A stretch of 62,501 bases of DNA. Origin: an uncultured Bacteroidaceae bacterium (GTDB lineage Bacteria > Bacteroidota > Bacteroidia > Bacteroidales > Bacteroidaceae). The stretch is taken from positions 1 through 62,501 of the forward strand of contig CAJOGQ010000048.1 of assembly GCA_905234125.1 (NCBI GenBank), written 5' to 3'. The position numbers and the translations under genes were made by a program. The notes beneath the pieces are model-generated. The model made no database searches, had not been told where the DNA came from, and was given only the letters and a program-made list of their open reading frames with translations. Shown here piece after piece: positions 8,466 to 17,366 of the stretch; within the stretch, counting starts at the first letter, position 1; each line of letters opens with the position of its first letter.

Positions 8466-8566
8466 CGGCATTTTGTGCAATTACACAATATTCACCCCAT
8501 GAAAAAGATAAGATTTGTGCATCATTGTGCCGTTTTTCACGTTTTGTAGAGTTTTTTTGAGGAAAG

Positions 8567-8600
8567 TTTGCTTTTGTGTGAAATATAAGTGGTATCTTTG
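8567..8600 (+). promoter_or_regulatory. promoter for thrS (TTTG ... TATCTTTG)
   Basis: TATCTTTG at 8593-8600 has a TTTG at 8567-8570 as a possible -33 element. The thrS ATG is 43 nt downstream. Confidence 0.55.
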
Positions 8601-8642
8601 CAAGGTTTTTTGCATTGAAACTCAAAATACATATAACAATAT

Positions 8643-10586
8643 ATGATAAAGATTACTTTTCCTGACAATTCAGTACGCGAGTATGAGGCTGGCGTAACTG
8701 GTTTGGAGATAGCCGAGAGCATCAGCCAGCGGTTGGCGCAAGACGTAATTGCATGTGGTGTGAACGGCGAAACGACAGAGTTGAACCGTCCCATCATGGA
8801 GGATGCGACGATTGCACTGTATAAGTTTGATGACGCTGAGGGCAAGCACGCTTTCTGGCACACTTCTGCCCACCTGATGGCTGAGGCAATCGAAGAGCTG
8901 TGGCCAGGCACCCAATTCGGTATCGGTCCTGCCATCGAGAATGGTTTCTACTATGACGTGATGCCACCTGAGGGTGTGAAGTTGAGCGATGCCGACTTCC
9001 CCAAGATTGAGCAGAAGATGCAGGAACTTCAGCAGAAGAAGGAGGCACTGGTGAGAAAGGACATCTCGAAGAAAGATGTGATGGAACTTTTCGCGTCGAA
9101 GGGACAGAGCTACAAGAATGAACTGATTGCGGAGTTGGAAGATGGTAAAATCACCACCTACACGCAAGGTAATTATATCGACCTCTGTAAGGGGCCTCAC
9201 CTGATGACCACAGCGCCCATCAAGGCATTCAAGTTGTTATCGTTGGCTGCTGCTTACTGGCGTGGCGACGAGAAGCGCCCCATGATGACTCGCATATACG
9301 GCATCTCGTTCCCCAAGAAGAAGATGCTGGACGAGTACTTGGTAGCTCTCGAAGAAGCCAAGAAGCGCGACCACAGAAAGATTGGCAAGGAGATGGAGTT
9401 GTTCATGTTCTCCGACCGTGTGGGTAAGGGTCTTCCGATGTGGTTGCCCAAAGGAACTGCTGTTCGTCTTCGTCTGCAGGACTTCTTGCGCAAGATTCAG
9501 AAGCGATATGGCTATCAGGAAGTTATCACTCCGCACATCGGTGGAAAGAACCTCTATGTGACTTCTGGTCACTATGCCCACTACGGCAAGGATTCGTTCC
9601 AGCCTATCCACACGCCAGAGGAAGGTGAAGAGTATCTGCTGAAACCCATGAACTGCCCTCACCACTGTGAGATTTTCGCCTGGCAACCACGCTCCTATAA
9701 AGACCTGCCATTCCGCTGTGCAGAGTTTGGAACGGTGTACCGCTATGAGCAGTCAGGTGAGTTGCATGGATTGACCCGTGTTCGTTCGTTCACACAGGAT
9801 GATGCGCACATCTTCTGCCGTCCAGACCAGGTGAAGGATGAGTTCCTTCGTGTGATGGACATCATCAACATCATCTTCAAGGCTCTCGACTTCAAGGACT
9901 TCGAGGCTCAGATTTCGCTTCGTGACCCAGAGGACAAGGAGAAGTATATTGGTTCGGACGAAGTGTGGGAACAGGCTCAGAACGCCATCATTGAGGCTTG
10001 TGCAGAGAAGGGATTGCCCACTCGCACAGAGTTGGGTGAGGCAGCGTTCTATGGCCCTAAGCTCGATTTCATGATTAAGGATGCACTGGGCCGCCGTTGG
10101 CAGTTAGGCACCATTCAAGTGGACTACAATCTGCCAGAGCGTTTCCAACTGGAATATACAGGTGCAGACAATCAGAAGCATCGTCCTGTGATGATTCACC
10201 GCGCCCCGTTCGGATCGATGGAGCGTTTCATCGCTGTGCTCATTGAACACACTGCTGGTCACTTCCCACTCTGGCTCATTCCTGACCAGGTGGTGGTATT
10301 GCCCATCTCGGAGAAGTTCAACGACTACGCAAAGGAAGTGGCTGCAACTCTGAATGCTCAAGACGTGCGCACCATCATTGATGACCGCAATGAGAAGATT
10401 GGTCGCAAGATTCGTGACAACGAAATGAAGCACATCCCCTATCTGCTCATCGTGGGTGAAAAAGAGGCCGCTGATGGTACTGTGAACGTAAGAAAACAAG
10501 GCACTCAGCAACAGGAAACGATGAAAATCGAGGACTTTGCAAAGAAAATTCAAGAAGAAGTGCGTCAAATGACAGAAAATTTCTGA
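8643..10586 (+). CDS. thrS: threonyl-tRNA synthetase
   Basis: A 647-residue class II synthetase that charges tRNA-Thr. Domain order is normal: an N-terminal TGS domain (about 1-60, [17 protein letters not shown]), the editing domain with [10 protein letters not shown] (about 75-225), the catalytic core with the zinc-binding [10 protein letters not shown] and class II motifs ([18 protein letters not shown], then [20 protein letters not shown]), and a C-terminal anticodon-binding domain from about 540. It has its own promoter and precedes infC-rpmI-rplT, an arrangement common in bacteria. No leader gene or T-box is visible. Confidence 0.98.
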   Translation: MIKITFPDNSVREYEAGVTGLEIAESISQRLAQDVIACGVNGETTELNRPIMEDATIALYKFDDAEGKHAFWHTSAHLMAEAIEELWPGTQFGIGPAIENGFYYDVMPPEGVKLSDADFPKIEQKMQELQQKKEALVRKDISKKDVMELFASKGQSYKNELIAELEDGKITTYTQGNYIDLCKGPHLMTTAPIKAFKLLSLAAAYWRGDEKRPMMTRIYGISFPKKKMLDEYLVALEEAKKRDHRKIGKEMELFMFSDRVGKGLPMWLPKGTAVRLRLQDFLRKIQKRYGYQEVITPHIGGKNLYVTSGHYAHYGKDSFQPIHTPEEGEEYLLKPMNCPHHCEIFAWQPRSYKDLPFRCAEFGTVYRYEQSGELHGLTRVRSFTQDDAHIFCRPDQVKDEFLRVMDIINIIFKALDFKDFEAQISLRDPEDKEKYIGSDEVWEQAQNAIIEACAEKGLPTRTELGEAAFYGPKLDFMIKDALGRRWQLGTIQVDYNLPERFQLEYTGADNQKHRPVMIHRAPFGSMERFIAVLIEHTAGHFPLWLIPDQVVVLPISEKFNDYAKEVAATLNAQDVRTIIDDRNEKIGRKIRDNEMKHIPYLLIVGEKEAADGTVNVRKQGTQQQETMKIEDFAKKIQEEVRQMTENF

Positions 10587-10592
10587 AATAAT

Positions 10593-10623
10593 TTTGTCAT
10601 GTCTTTGATTTGCACTACCTTTG
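10593..10623 (+). promoter_or_regulatory. promoter for infC-rpmI-rplT
   Basis: TTTG at 10593-10596 and TACCTTTG at 10616-10623 with 19 bp between. The leader to the infC ATG is about 65 nt and shows no strong hairpin. Confidence 0.6.
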
Positions 10624-10691
10624 CACCCGATTTTGATATAAAATAATTACATAACTCAAAAAATCATACCGTAGGTTAATCAGCCAACCGA

Positions 10692-11375
10692 ATGAAAGGT
10701 GACAACAAAAAACAACAGTACAGAATCAACGAACAGATTCGTGTACCAGAAGTGAGAATTGTAGGTGAAGACATCGAGTCCACCGTCATGCCAACCCGTG
10801 AAGCGCTCCGTCTCGCAACAGACAAGGAAGTCGATCTCGTTGAAATTTCTCCCAACGCAAAACCTCCGGTATGTCGACTTATCGACTACTCCAAGTTCCT
10901 CTATCAGCAGAAGAAGAAGGCAAAGGAACTGAAGGCCAAGCAGGTGAAGGTCGAGGTGAAGGAAATCCGTTTCGGTCCTCAGACAGGTGAGGCTGACTAC
11001 GCTTTCAAGCTGAAGCATGCCCAAGAGTTCCTGACAGACGGAAACAAGGTGAAGGCCTACGTGTTCTTCAAGGGACGCTCCATCGTCTTCAAGGAACAAG
11101 GAGAAGTGCTTCTCCTCCGATTCGCCAACGACTTGGAAGAACTCGCCAAAGTGGAGAGCATGCCATCACTCGAAGGCAAGAAGATGTTCCTCACTCTGTC
11201 ACCTAAGAAGGCCGGTGCTCCGAAAAAGAGCCAACAACGACGCGACAACGAGGCCGCAGAAGCTGAAGCCAAGGCTAAGCGTCAGGCTGAAGAGGAGGTG
11301 AAAGGTCCCAACCCCAACAGCCCCTTCGCAGGACTGGCTGAGAAGTTGGCCGCAAAGGAAGTGGAAGAAAGTTGA
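10692..11375 (+). CDS. infC: translation initiation factor IF-3
   Basis: A 227-residue IF-3. The N-domain (about 8-80) contains [17 protein letters not shown] and [20 protein letters not shown]; a Lys-rich linker leads to the C-domain (about 85-175) with [20 protein letters not shown] and [16 protein letters not shown]-3 binds the 30S subunit and checks initiator tRNA and start codon. The protein continues about 45 residues beyond the usual end as an Ala/Lys/Glu tail. The start codon is ATG, not the AUU used for autoregulation in enteric bacteria. First gene of the infC-rpmI-rplT operon. Confidence 0.97.
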   Translation: MKGDNKKQQYRINEQIRVPEVRIVGEDIESTVMPTREALRLATDKEVDLVEISPNAKPPVCRLIDYSKFLYQQKKKAKELKAKQVKVEVKEIRFGPQTGEADYAFKLKHAQEFLTDGNKVKAYVFFKGRSIVFKEQGEVLLLRFANDLEELAKVESMPSLEGKKMFLTLSPKKAGAPKKSQQRRDNEAAEAEAKAKRQAEEEVKGPNPNSPFAGLAEKLAAKEVEES

Positions 11376-11383
11376 TGGGTGTA

Positions 11384-11425
11384 GAAGCCTCCCCCAACCC
11401 CTCCGAAAGAGGGAGAACGGAGAGG
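11384..11425. repeat. GC-rich REP-like element (copy 1)
   Basis: The spacer after infC holds CCTCCCCCAACCCCTCC, then a short A-rich turn and GAGGGAGAACGGAGAGG. This is the same kind of C-run/G-run pair as at 19052-19098 and inside the GHL10 gene at 42478-42575. It can fold into a hairpin but has no T-run. Confidence 0.4.
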
Positions 11426-11507
11426 TTAGAGTGAAAAAAGAATAGAAGTGCGTAACGCCCTGGTATATGCGTTGCCACACATTATTAATAATTAAATAAA
11501 CAAAAAA

Positions 11508-11705
11508 ATGCCAAAAATTAAAACTAAGTCCGCTGCAAAGAAGCGTTTCACGCTTACTGGAACAGGAAAGATTAAGCGTCAGCATGCTTATCACAGTCAC
11601 ATCTTGACGAAGAAGACAAAGAAGCAGAAGAGAAATCTCGACCACAGCACGATTGTCGTAAAGGCAAACCGCAAGCAGGTGCTCGATTGTCTTTCACTCC
11701 GCTAA
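11508..11705 (+). CDS. rpmI: 50S ribosomal protein L35
   Basis: A 65-residue very basic protein with the bL35 signature [18 protein letters not shown], then [12 protein letters not shown] and [12 protein letters not shown]. Length matches the family. It is the middle gene of infC-rpmI-rplT, 132 nt after infC and 124 nt before rplT. Confidence 0.97.
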   Translation: MPKIKTKSAAKKRFTLTGTGKIKRQHAYHSHILTKKTKKQKRNLDHSTIVVKANRKQVLDCLSLR

Positions 11706-11829
11706 AATCCAGTAAGTAAGTAAAAAAACAAAAGTTTAATCGAATCGTTAGCCCAACAAGAACGTAAACAATCATCAAGTTCGACAGAACTCACGAAAAC
11801 GTCGCTAAGATTCAAAAAGCAAAAAAATT

Positions 11830-12174
11830 ATGCCAAGATCAGTAAATCATGTTGCATCACGCGCTCGCCGCAAGAAGATTTTGAAGCGCGTAAAAGGTCA
11901 GTTCGGTGCTCGCAAGAACGTTTGGACCGTTGCTAAAAACGCCTATGAGAAAGGCCTCACCTACGCATTCGCAGACCGTCGTCGCAAGAAGCGTGACTTC
12001 CGTTCACTCTGGATTCAGAGAATCAACGCAGCCGCCCGTGCCGAGGGAATGTCTTACTCTCAGTTCATCGGCGCCCTCCACAAGGCAGGTATCGACCTCA
12101 ACCGCAAGACACTTGCATACCTCGCAGTACACAACGCTGAGGCATTCAAGGCTATCGTTGAGAAGGTAAAATAA
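11830..12174 (+). CDS. rplT: 50S ribosomal protein L20
   Basis: A 114-residue bL20. It begins [18 protein letters not shown] and carries the conserved [18 protein letters not shown] and [19 protein letters not shown] segments. bL20 binds 23S rRNA early in 50S assembly and in several bacteria represses its own operon through the mRNA leader; no such leader structure is obvious here. A long hairpin follows at 12186-12293. Confidence 0.97.
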   Translation: MPRSVNHVASRARRKKILKRVKGQFGARKNVWTVAKNAYEKGLTYAFADRRRKKRDFRSLWIQRINAAARAEGMSYSQFIGALHKAGIDLNRKTLAYLAVHNAEAFKAIVEKVK

Positions 12175-12185
12175 CAAATAAGGTA

Positions 12186-12293
12186 TTGAAGGGAAGTTAA
12201 AGGGGAGTTAAAAGGAACAGAAAGGACGAGAATCTTTCGACAAGAGTATCGTCTCTATAACTTCCTTTTAACTTCCTTTTAATTTCCCTTCAA
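12186..12293 (+). terminator. 32-bp-stem hairpin between rplT and fabD
   Basis: Arms 12186-12217 and 12262-12293 are each 32 nt. All 32 positions pair in plus-strand RNA; three are G.U pairs and the rest Watson-Crick. The loop is 44 nt. The 3' arm is T-rich but there is no clean T-run, so termination is inferred from position after the ribosomal operon. Confidence 0.55.
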
Positions 12294-12297
12294 GTCC

Positions 12298-12347
12298 GTT
12301 CGAATCTATTCGAAACTGTTCTAATCTGTTTAAATCCGTTCTAAAAT
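12298..12347. repeat. five degenerate 10-bp tandem repeats upstream of fabD
   Basis: Units are GTTCGAATCT, ATTCGAAACT, GTTCTAATCT, GTTTAAATCC and GTTCTAAAAT, ending 10 nt before the fabD ATG. Three units contain a 6-bp palindrome (TTCGAA twice, TTTAAA once). Confidence 0.6.
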
Positions 12348-12357
12348 TATAATAGAT

Positions 12358-13245
12358 ATGAAAGCATTTGTATTCCCTGGTCAGGGCGCTCAGTTCACAG
12401 GAATGGGCAAAGACCTTTATGACACGAATCCTAAAGCGAAGGAATTGTTTGACAAGGCAAACGAGATCCTGGGCTTCGACATCACTAAGATTATGTTTGA
12501 AGGCACTGCTGAAGAGTTGAAGCAGACGAAGGTGACTCAGCCTGCAGTGTTCCTGCACTCTGTCATCTCTGCCATTTGTTTGGGCGACGCCTTCGATGCA
12601 GATATGGTGGGTGGTCACTCTCTGGGTGAGTTCTCAGCATTGGTTGCAGCAGGCGCATTGTCTTTTGAGGATGGTCTGAAGTTGGTTTCTCAGCGTGCTC
12701 AGGCGATGCAGAAGGCTTGCGAGGCAGCTCCTTCGACGATGGCCGCCATCATTGGATTGGACGATGCCAAGGTAGAAGAAGTATGTGCTTCTATCTCCAA
12801 GCCCGGCAACATCGTGGTGCCTGCCAACTACAACAACCCAGGCCAGCTGGTGATTTCTGGTAATGTGGAGGCTGTGAACGAGGCTTGTGAGGCTCTGAAG
12901 GCCGCTGGTGCCAAGCGCGCTCTCCCACTCCCAGTAGGTGGCGCATTCCACTCTCCACTGATGCAACCTGCCAAGGATGAGTTGCAGAAGGCTATCGAGG
13001 CCACGAACTTCTCTACGCCCAAGTGCCCCGTTTACCAGAATGTGGATGCCAAAGCTCATACTGATGCTGAGGAGATCAAGCAGAACCTCATCGCTCAGTT
13101 GACGGCTCCAGTGAAGTGGACATACGAGGTGCAGGCCATGATTGCCGCTGGTGCCACTGACTTCACAGAGTGCGGTCCAGGCAAGGCATTGCAGGGCATG
13201 ATTGCCAAGATTGACCGTAATGTGACGGCACATGGCATCGCATAA
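12358..13245 (+). CDS. fabD: malonyl-CoA:ACP transacylase
   Basis: A 295-residue FabD that moves malonyl from CoA to acyl carrier protein for fatty-acid elongation. It starts MKAFVFPGQGAQFTGMG; the nucleophile Ser is in GGHSLGEFSA, the substrate-binding Arg in LVSQRAQAMQ, the catalytic His in GGAFHSPLMQ, and the C-terminal ECGPGKALQGM is conserved. Full length. Its last 14 bases overlap the start of the GH13 gene, so the two are likely translated from one message. Confidence 0.97.
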   Translation: MKAFVFPGQGAQFTGMGKDLYDTNPKAKELFDKANEILGFDITKIMFEGTAEELKQTKVTQPAVFLHSVISAICLGDAFDADMVGGHSLGEFSALVAAGALSFEDGLKLVSQRAQAMQKACEAAPSTMAAIIGLDDAKVEEVCASISKPGNIVVPANYNNPGQLVISGNVEAVNEACEALKAAGAKRALPLPVGGAFHSPLMQPAKDELQKAIEATNFSTPKCPVYQNVDAKAHTDAEEIKQNLIAQLTAPVKWTYEVQAMIAAGATDFTECGPGKALQGMIAKIDRNVTAHGIA

Positions 13246-15067
13246 GTTCATAAGAAAGTATTTCTGTTGCATGGCAATAGGCTTCATCTGCTGTTGCCAT
13301 GCAACTTCTCAATCTTTACCCTCCTCAAGCAATACTAATAATATAGAATCAAAAACCTCATCCAACACCGATACTATGGAAAAGATAGTAATCTATCAGG
13401 TTTTCACTCGCCTCTTCGGATCCAATGCCAACAAGAACGTGAGCAATGGGACGAAGAAGGAGAATGGTTGTGGCAAGATGGCCGACTTCACAGGGAATGC
13501 CCTTGCCGAAATCAAGAAATTAGGCGCGACCCACATCTGGTACACGGGTCTCATTGAGCATGCAACGAAGACTGACTACTCGGAGTATGGCATCCAGAAG
13601 GATCATCCCGCAGTGGTGAAAGGCAATGCCGGCAGTCCGTATGCCATCAAGGACTACTACGACATCGACCCCGATCTGGCCGTGAAGGTGCCAGAGCGCA
13701 TGAAGGAGTTTGAGAATCTGGTGATGCGTACTCACAAGGCCGATCTGAAGATGATCATCGACTTCGTGCCCAACCACGTGGCTCGCCAGTATCATTCCGA
13801 TGCCAAGCCTGAAGACGTGAAGGATTTGGGCGAAGAGGACGACACGACGATGGCGTTCGACCCTCAGAACAATTTCTATTACCTGCCAGGCACGACGTTC
13901 GCACCCAATTTCTCTCTGCACGACGACGAGATGGGTGACTATGTGGAGACACCGGCCAAGGTGACGGGCAATGACTGCTTCACTCAGTGGGTGGGACAGA
14001 ACGACTGGTATGAGACGGTGAAACTGAACTACGGCGTGGACTATCAGGGCGACAACCGTCTGATATTCAGTCCTTCCACTCCGAGCACATGGCTGAAGAT
14101 GCGCGACATTCTGCTGTTCTGGGCATCGAAGGGTGTGGACGGATTCCGTTGCGACATGGCTGAGATGGTGCCGTGCGACTTCTGGGGATGGGTCATCCCA
14201 CAGGTGAAGGCGAAGCATCCCGACATCCTGTTCATCGCCGAAGTGTACAATCCGCATGAGTACCGCAACTACCTGCACCGCGGACATTTCGACTATCTCT
14301 ACGACAAGGTCGGATTCTACGACACGGTACGTGCCGTGATGGGCGGTCAGTCGGCCACCAGCATCACGGGAGCCTGGCAGAGCGTGGACGACATCCAGAG
14401 CCACATGCTCCACTTCCTCGAGAACCACGACGAGCAACGCATTGCCTCCCGATTCTTTGCTGGCGACGCACAGAAGGGCAAGCCCGCCCTGCTGGTGAGC
14501 GCCCTGCTGAGCACCAGCCCGATGATGGTCTATTTCGGACAGGAATTGGGCGAGCAAGGCATGTACTCCGAGGGATTCAGCGGTCAGGACGGTCGCACGA
14601 CCATATTCGATTACTGGACCATCGATCTCATCCGCCGATGGAGAAACAATAACAAGTTTGACGGCTCGCTGCTGTCGAAGGAGGAGAAGGAACTGCAGAA
14701 GTACTACACCCGGGTGCTCACCCTGTGCAACAAGGAGAAGGCCATCCGCGAGGGCCAGTTCTTCGACATCATGTATGTGAATCAGGGGCAGGGCATGAAC
14801 GAGCATCGCCAGTTCGCTTTCCTGCGCAAGGCTGACAAGGAGCTCATCCTCGTCGTTGCCAACTTCGACGGAGAGCCCGGACGTGCTTGGGTGAAGATAC
14901 CCGCTCATGCTTTCGAGTGCATGGGCATCCCCACAGACGGTACTCCCCGGGAGGCCAAAGACCTGCTGACGGGCAAGAAGGAGAAGCCTCAGGCGCTCAT
15001 CCCCGACGGCACCATCTATGTGGAGCTTCCCCCACAGGGAGGAAAGGTGCTGAAGTATAAACTTTGA
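13232..15067 (+). CDS. GH13 alpha-amylase-family enzyme, exported
   Basis: A 611-residue protein. The first ATG overlaps fabD and gives a basic n-region and hydrophobic core (MASHKFIRKYFCCMAIGF), fitting a signal peptide or lipoprotein signal; ATG 13271 is an alternative. The GH13 barrel starts at about residue 49 (KIVIYQVFTRLFG). The four usual regions are visible: DFVPNH, GFRCDMAE (nucleophile Asp), FIAEVYNP (acid/base Glu) and LENHDEQR (transition-state Asp). A C-terminal beta domain follows from about 520. It should act on alpha-1,4-glucans or related oligosaccharides outside the cytoplasm. Coupling to fabD is odd and probably reflects shared transcription only. Confidence 0.9.
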   Translation: MASHKFIRKYFCCMAIGFICCCHATSQSLPSSSNTNNIESKTSSNTDTMEKIVIYQVFTRLFGSNANKNVSNGTKKENGCGKMADFTGNALAEIKKLGATHIWYTGLIEHATKTDYSEYGIQKDHPAVVKGNAGSPYAIKDYYDIDPDLAVKVPERMKEFENLVMRTHKADLKMIIDFVPNHVARQYHSDAKPEDVKDLGEEDDTTMAFDPQNNFYYLPGTTFAPNFSLHDDEMGDYVETPAKVTGNDCFTQWVGQNDWYETVKLNYGVDYQGDNRLIFSPSTPSTWLKMRDILLFWASKGVDGFRCDMAEMVPCDFWGWVIPQVKAKHPDILFIAEVYNPHEYRNYLHRGHFDYLYDKVGFYDTVRAVMGGQSATSITGAWQSVDDIQSHMLHFLENHDEQRIASRFFAGDAQKGKPALLVSALLSTSPMMVYFGQELGEQGMYSEGFSGQDGRTTIFDYWTIDLIRRWRNNNKFDGSLLSKEEKELQKYYTRVLTLCNKEKAIREGQFFDIMYVNQGQGMNEHRQFAFLRKADKELILVVANFDGEPGRAWVKIPAHAFECMGIPTDGTPREAKDLLTGKKEKPQALIPDGTIYVELPPQGGKVLKYKL

Positions 15068-15091
15068 CGCATTTGTACAGTGCCAATATGT

Positions 15092-15140
15092 GAGTTGGTG
15101 TATTGACCGAAACATGGTCAATATACCAACTCTCTTTTTG
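15092..15140 (+). terminator. intrinsic terminator after GH13 gene
   Basis: Arms 15092-15108 and 15116-15132 form a 17-bp stem with a single G.U pair and a 7-nt loop. TCTTTTTG follows at once. Confidence 0.8.
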
Positions 15141-15145
15141 TAGAT

Positions 15146-15490
15146 ATAGTTGGAATATTACTCGAAGTATAGGTGGAATATTACTTGAAATATAGTATGA
15201 CAAATTGGCGGAACTACTTCAGCAAATATGGCAGGTATACTTCAAGTATTATTTGAAGTATACTTGAACTATTATTTGAAGTATACTTGAAGTAATATTT
15301 GAAGTATAGTTGGAAAAATATTCTTAGTTAGGTAAGAGTACCATTCTTAGTTAGGTAAGAGTACCATTCTTAGTTAGGTAAGAATATTATGCATAGTTAA
15401 CTTAGATGATTATACATAATATATTTGGACGATTATCCAAAGTATATTTCGGATAATCGTCCAAGTACGGTCGTAAGGAAAATGGAGGTA
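15146..15490. repeat. 15-unit degenerate array with exact 23-bp period
   Basis: The intergenic stretch 15068-15498 has no gene. From 15146 to 15490 it divides into fifteen 23-bp units with no length error, although unit sequences differ widely. Units 5-7 begin TACTT and end GAAGTA; units 8-11 share TTCTTAGTTAGGTAAGA across their junctions; units 13 and 14 have interiors that are reverse complements (arms 15425-15438 and 15451-15464, a perfect 14-bp inverted repeat). Many units keep short dyads (TACTT/AAGTA, TCTTA/TAAGA). The array stops 8 bp before the stop codon of the DUF3078 gene. Confidence 0.85.
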
Positions 15491-15498
15491 TAGGAACG

Positions 15499-16896
15499 TC
15501 AGAAGTTGTAGGACAGTCCGAGGGTGAAATATTCCTTGAACTGGAAGTATCCGAGTGTGTCGTCCCAATACTTCATGTCACGGTTGTCGTCAAACCGCCA
15601 TAGGGTGTAAATCTCGCTGGAGATGTACTTGTTGAACTGGAAAGTGAACACGTTCTCCATCTCTCCCTCCACATACTCGTAGGAAGTGAAAGTGTAGAAT
15701 CGGCATCGCCAGAGGAAGTTCTTGGCCAGCGTCAGCTTGGAGTTCAGCTCGATGCGCGAACCGAAGTCCTGCTGGAAATCCTTATCCTTCATGTTGAACG
15801 ACGCATGGATGGTCTCTTCCTCATCGCCGATGTAGCGCATCTTGTAGGAGAACGGCAACAGGGCCAGCGAGAAGGTGTTGCCGTTCTTGAGCGACGGCTT
15901 GAAGTCCATACCGAGCGAGGCGTTGGCGTCCAATGGGGCAAAGAACCTGGAGTAGGCCCTGCGGTCGTTGCTCCGATAGCCTGGCAGGAACTGGGTCTTT
16001 CCCTCGACGGAGAGCGTGTAGTACCACGACTTGGTGGCCTTCACGCCGAGCTTGGAGTAGAGGTCAATCTTGTCGTTGTTCGTCAGATAGCGGTGGATGG
16101 AGTCGGAAGTGGCCGTCACGAAACCGAGGCGAAGGTCGAGCTTGTTGTCCCACGAGAGACGCTTCTGGTCGTTGTAGTTCGCCTCGAGCTGGAGACCAGA
16201 GAGCAGGGTCACGTTGTTGTTACCACCTTTGTACCACTGCTCAGAGAAGTAGTTCTGCGTGAACTGCAGGGAGAACTTGCCCGTCGTCGTCCAGAAGTTC
16301 GGCTTCTGAATATGCAAGTCCAACTCCACATCGTCCACAATATCCGTCACATCCTTGATCTCATCCACCTTATTATATATATCCACCAGATCCTCCTTCT
16401 TCGCCTCCGTGGCCGGAAGCGTCGCCAAGATATGCTCCGAATTGATCTGCGCATCAGAATAGCGGAAAGCATTAGGATGGGAAATGTAGGCACGCATCAG
16501 GGCATGGCTGGAAAGACTCAATATCTGATCAGGAGCGCCAGGGAGTCTGGAGATTCCGGAGTTCTCAGAGATTCCGGAAAATCCAAAGTTTCCAGAAAAG
16601 TCCGGAGCATCCAATCTAAAGCCATCCTTCAAGGCCGAACTGAAATAGATGCCCGGCCCCATCAGTTGGTATATGTATGGCGACATCACCACATTGACCG
16701 AATCCGTCGGAAGCGCAATGGCCTGCTTGCCCGACTGCTGAATTTGCTTCTTATATTTGGAGACAATCGACGAGGCCAACCTGGAGTAGGAAGTCTGTGC
16801 TCCGGCCTGCACCGACATCAGAAAGCACATCAGGAGCAGGAGAAACAGGCGACATCCGAGAGGCCAGTCACGATGGAAAATAAGCTTCGTGTTCAT
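15499..16896 (-). CDS. DUF3078 outer-membrane beta-barrel protein
   Basis: A 465-residue protein with a long signal peptide ending QAGAQ. From about residue 195 it shows the DUF3078 pattern: FWTTTGKFSLQFTQNYFSEQ, WYKGGNNN and alternating amphipathic strands to the C-terminus, which ends in Phe (LGLSYNF) as outer-membrane barrels do. Residues about 98-118 hold a short Gly/Ser/Phe/Asn-rich repeat (GNFGFSGISENSGISRLPG). The function of the family is unknown. It has its own TAAATTTG promoter and is divergent from the small ribosomal-protein gene. Confidence 0.8.
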   Translation of the reverse strand: MNTKLIFHRDWPLGCRLFLLLLMCFLMSVQAGAQTSYSRLASSIVSKYKKQIQQSGKQAIALPTDSVNVVMSPYIYQLMGPGIYFSSALKDGFRLDAPDFSGNFGFSGISENSGISRLPGAPDQILSLSSHALMRAYISHPNAFRYSDAQINSEHILATLPATEAKKEDLVDIYNKVDEIKDVTDIVDDVELDLHIQKPNFWTTTGKFSLQFTQNYFSEQWYKGGNNNVTLLSGLQLEANYNDQKRLSWDNKLDLRLGFVTATSDSIHRYLTNNDKIDLYSKLGVKATKSWYYTLSVEGKTQFLPGYRSNDRRAYSRFFAPLDANASLGMDFKPSLKNGNTFSLALLPFSYKMRYIGDEEETIHASFNMKDKDFQQDFGSRIELNSKLTLAKNFLWRCRFYTFTSYEYVEGEMENVFTFQFNKYISSEIYTLWRFDDNRDMKYWDDTLGYFQFKEYFTLGLSYNF

Positions 16897-16918
16897 ATAC
16901 TTTATGCATAATTTTGTG

Positions 16919-16926
16919 CAAATTTA
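16919..16926 (-). promoter_or_regulatory. -7 box TAAATTTG for DUF3078 gene
   Basis: Minus-strand TAnnTTTG match about 23 nt upstream of the ATG at 16896. Confidence 0.5.
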
Positions 16927-17001
16927 GGCTTTTTTTCCGATTATTCAGCACAGGAACGGCAATTTAAGAGCGAAAAATTTCCTATATTCGAGAAAAAGCC
17001 C

Positions 17002-17009
17002 TAAATTTG
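17002..17009 (+). promoter_or_regulatory. -7 box TAAATTTG for small ribosomal-protein gene
   Basis: Plus-strand match followed by GC, with the ATG 89 nt downstream. Confidence 0.5.
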
Positions 17010-17097
17010 CACCTCAAATGAGTGTGGCAGACCCATTTCTGCCCATCAGGACGACAGAACAAATCACATATTATAAACAAATTAATTTTCAACAACT

Positions 17098-17187
17098 ATG
17101 CCAAACGGTAAGAAGAAGAAAAGACACAAGATCTCGACTCACAAGCGTAAGAAGAGACTGAGAAAGAATCGTCACAAGAGCAAGTAA
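17098..17187 (+). CDS. AURKAIP1/COX24-domain small ribosomal protein (bS22/mS38-like)
   Basis: A 29-residue, extremely basic ORF (MPNGKKKKRHKISTHKRKKR, then LRKNRHKSK). This matches the very short AURKAIP1/COX24-domain proteins of Bacteroidota, relatives of mitochondrial mS38 and actinobacterial bS22 that bind the small ribosomal subunit. It has a promoter box upstream and a hairpin downstream, so it is a monocistronic unit in front of rng. Assignment rests on length and the Lys/Arg/His pattern. Confidence 0.8.
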   Translation: MPNGKKKKRHKISTHKRKKRLRKNRHKSK

Positions 17188-17217
17188 ACCTTGCCATCAG
17201 GACGAAAGAAGAAGAAC

Positions 17218-17270
17218 GAACCCTGTATGAACTATTCTCTGCGAAGGGAATCATATAGGGTTCTTTCTTT
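17218..17270 (+). terminator. hairpin after small ribosomal-protein gene
   Basis: GAACCCTGTATGA (17218-17230) pairs with TCATATAGGGTTC (17251-17263) with one G.U pair, followed by TTTCTTT. Confidence 0.6.
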
Positions 17271-17366
17271 GGACTGAACAAACCTCCGAGGATGCAGACC
17301 CGTCAGTGGACGGACACCGGCATCCGAGGATGAAAACTAAACAAAAACTCAAAAGGTAAAGCAAAA

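Noticed and set aside
13520-15121. 533-codon minus-strand open frame opposite the GH13 gene
   Set aside because: It lies antisense to a gene with all four GH13 motifs and its translation shows no domain; a codon-bias shadow.
15146-15490. CRISPR array
   Set aside because: Units are contiguous 23-mers with no constant repeat separated by unique spacers, and no cas gene is near.
17044-17203. Direct repeat CATCAGGACGA flanking the small ribosomal-protein gene as an insertion target duplication
   Set aside because: No transposase or inverted ends; an 11-bp match this close can arise by chance or local duplication.
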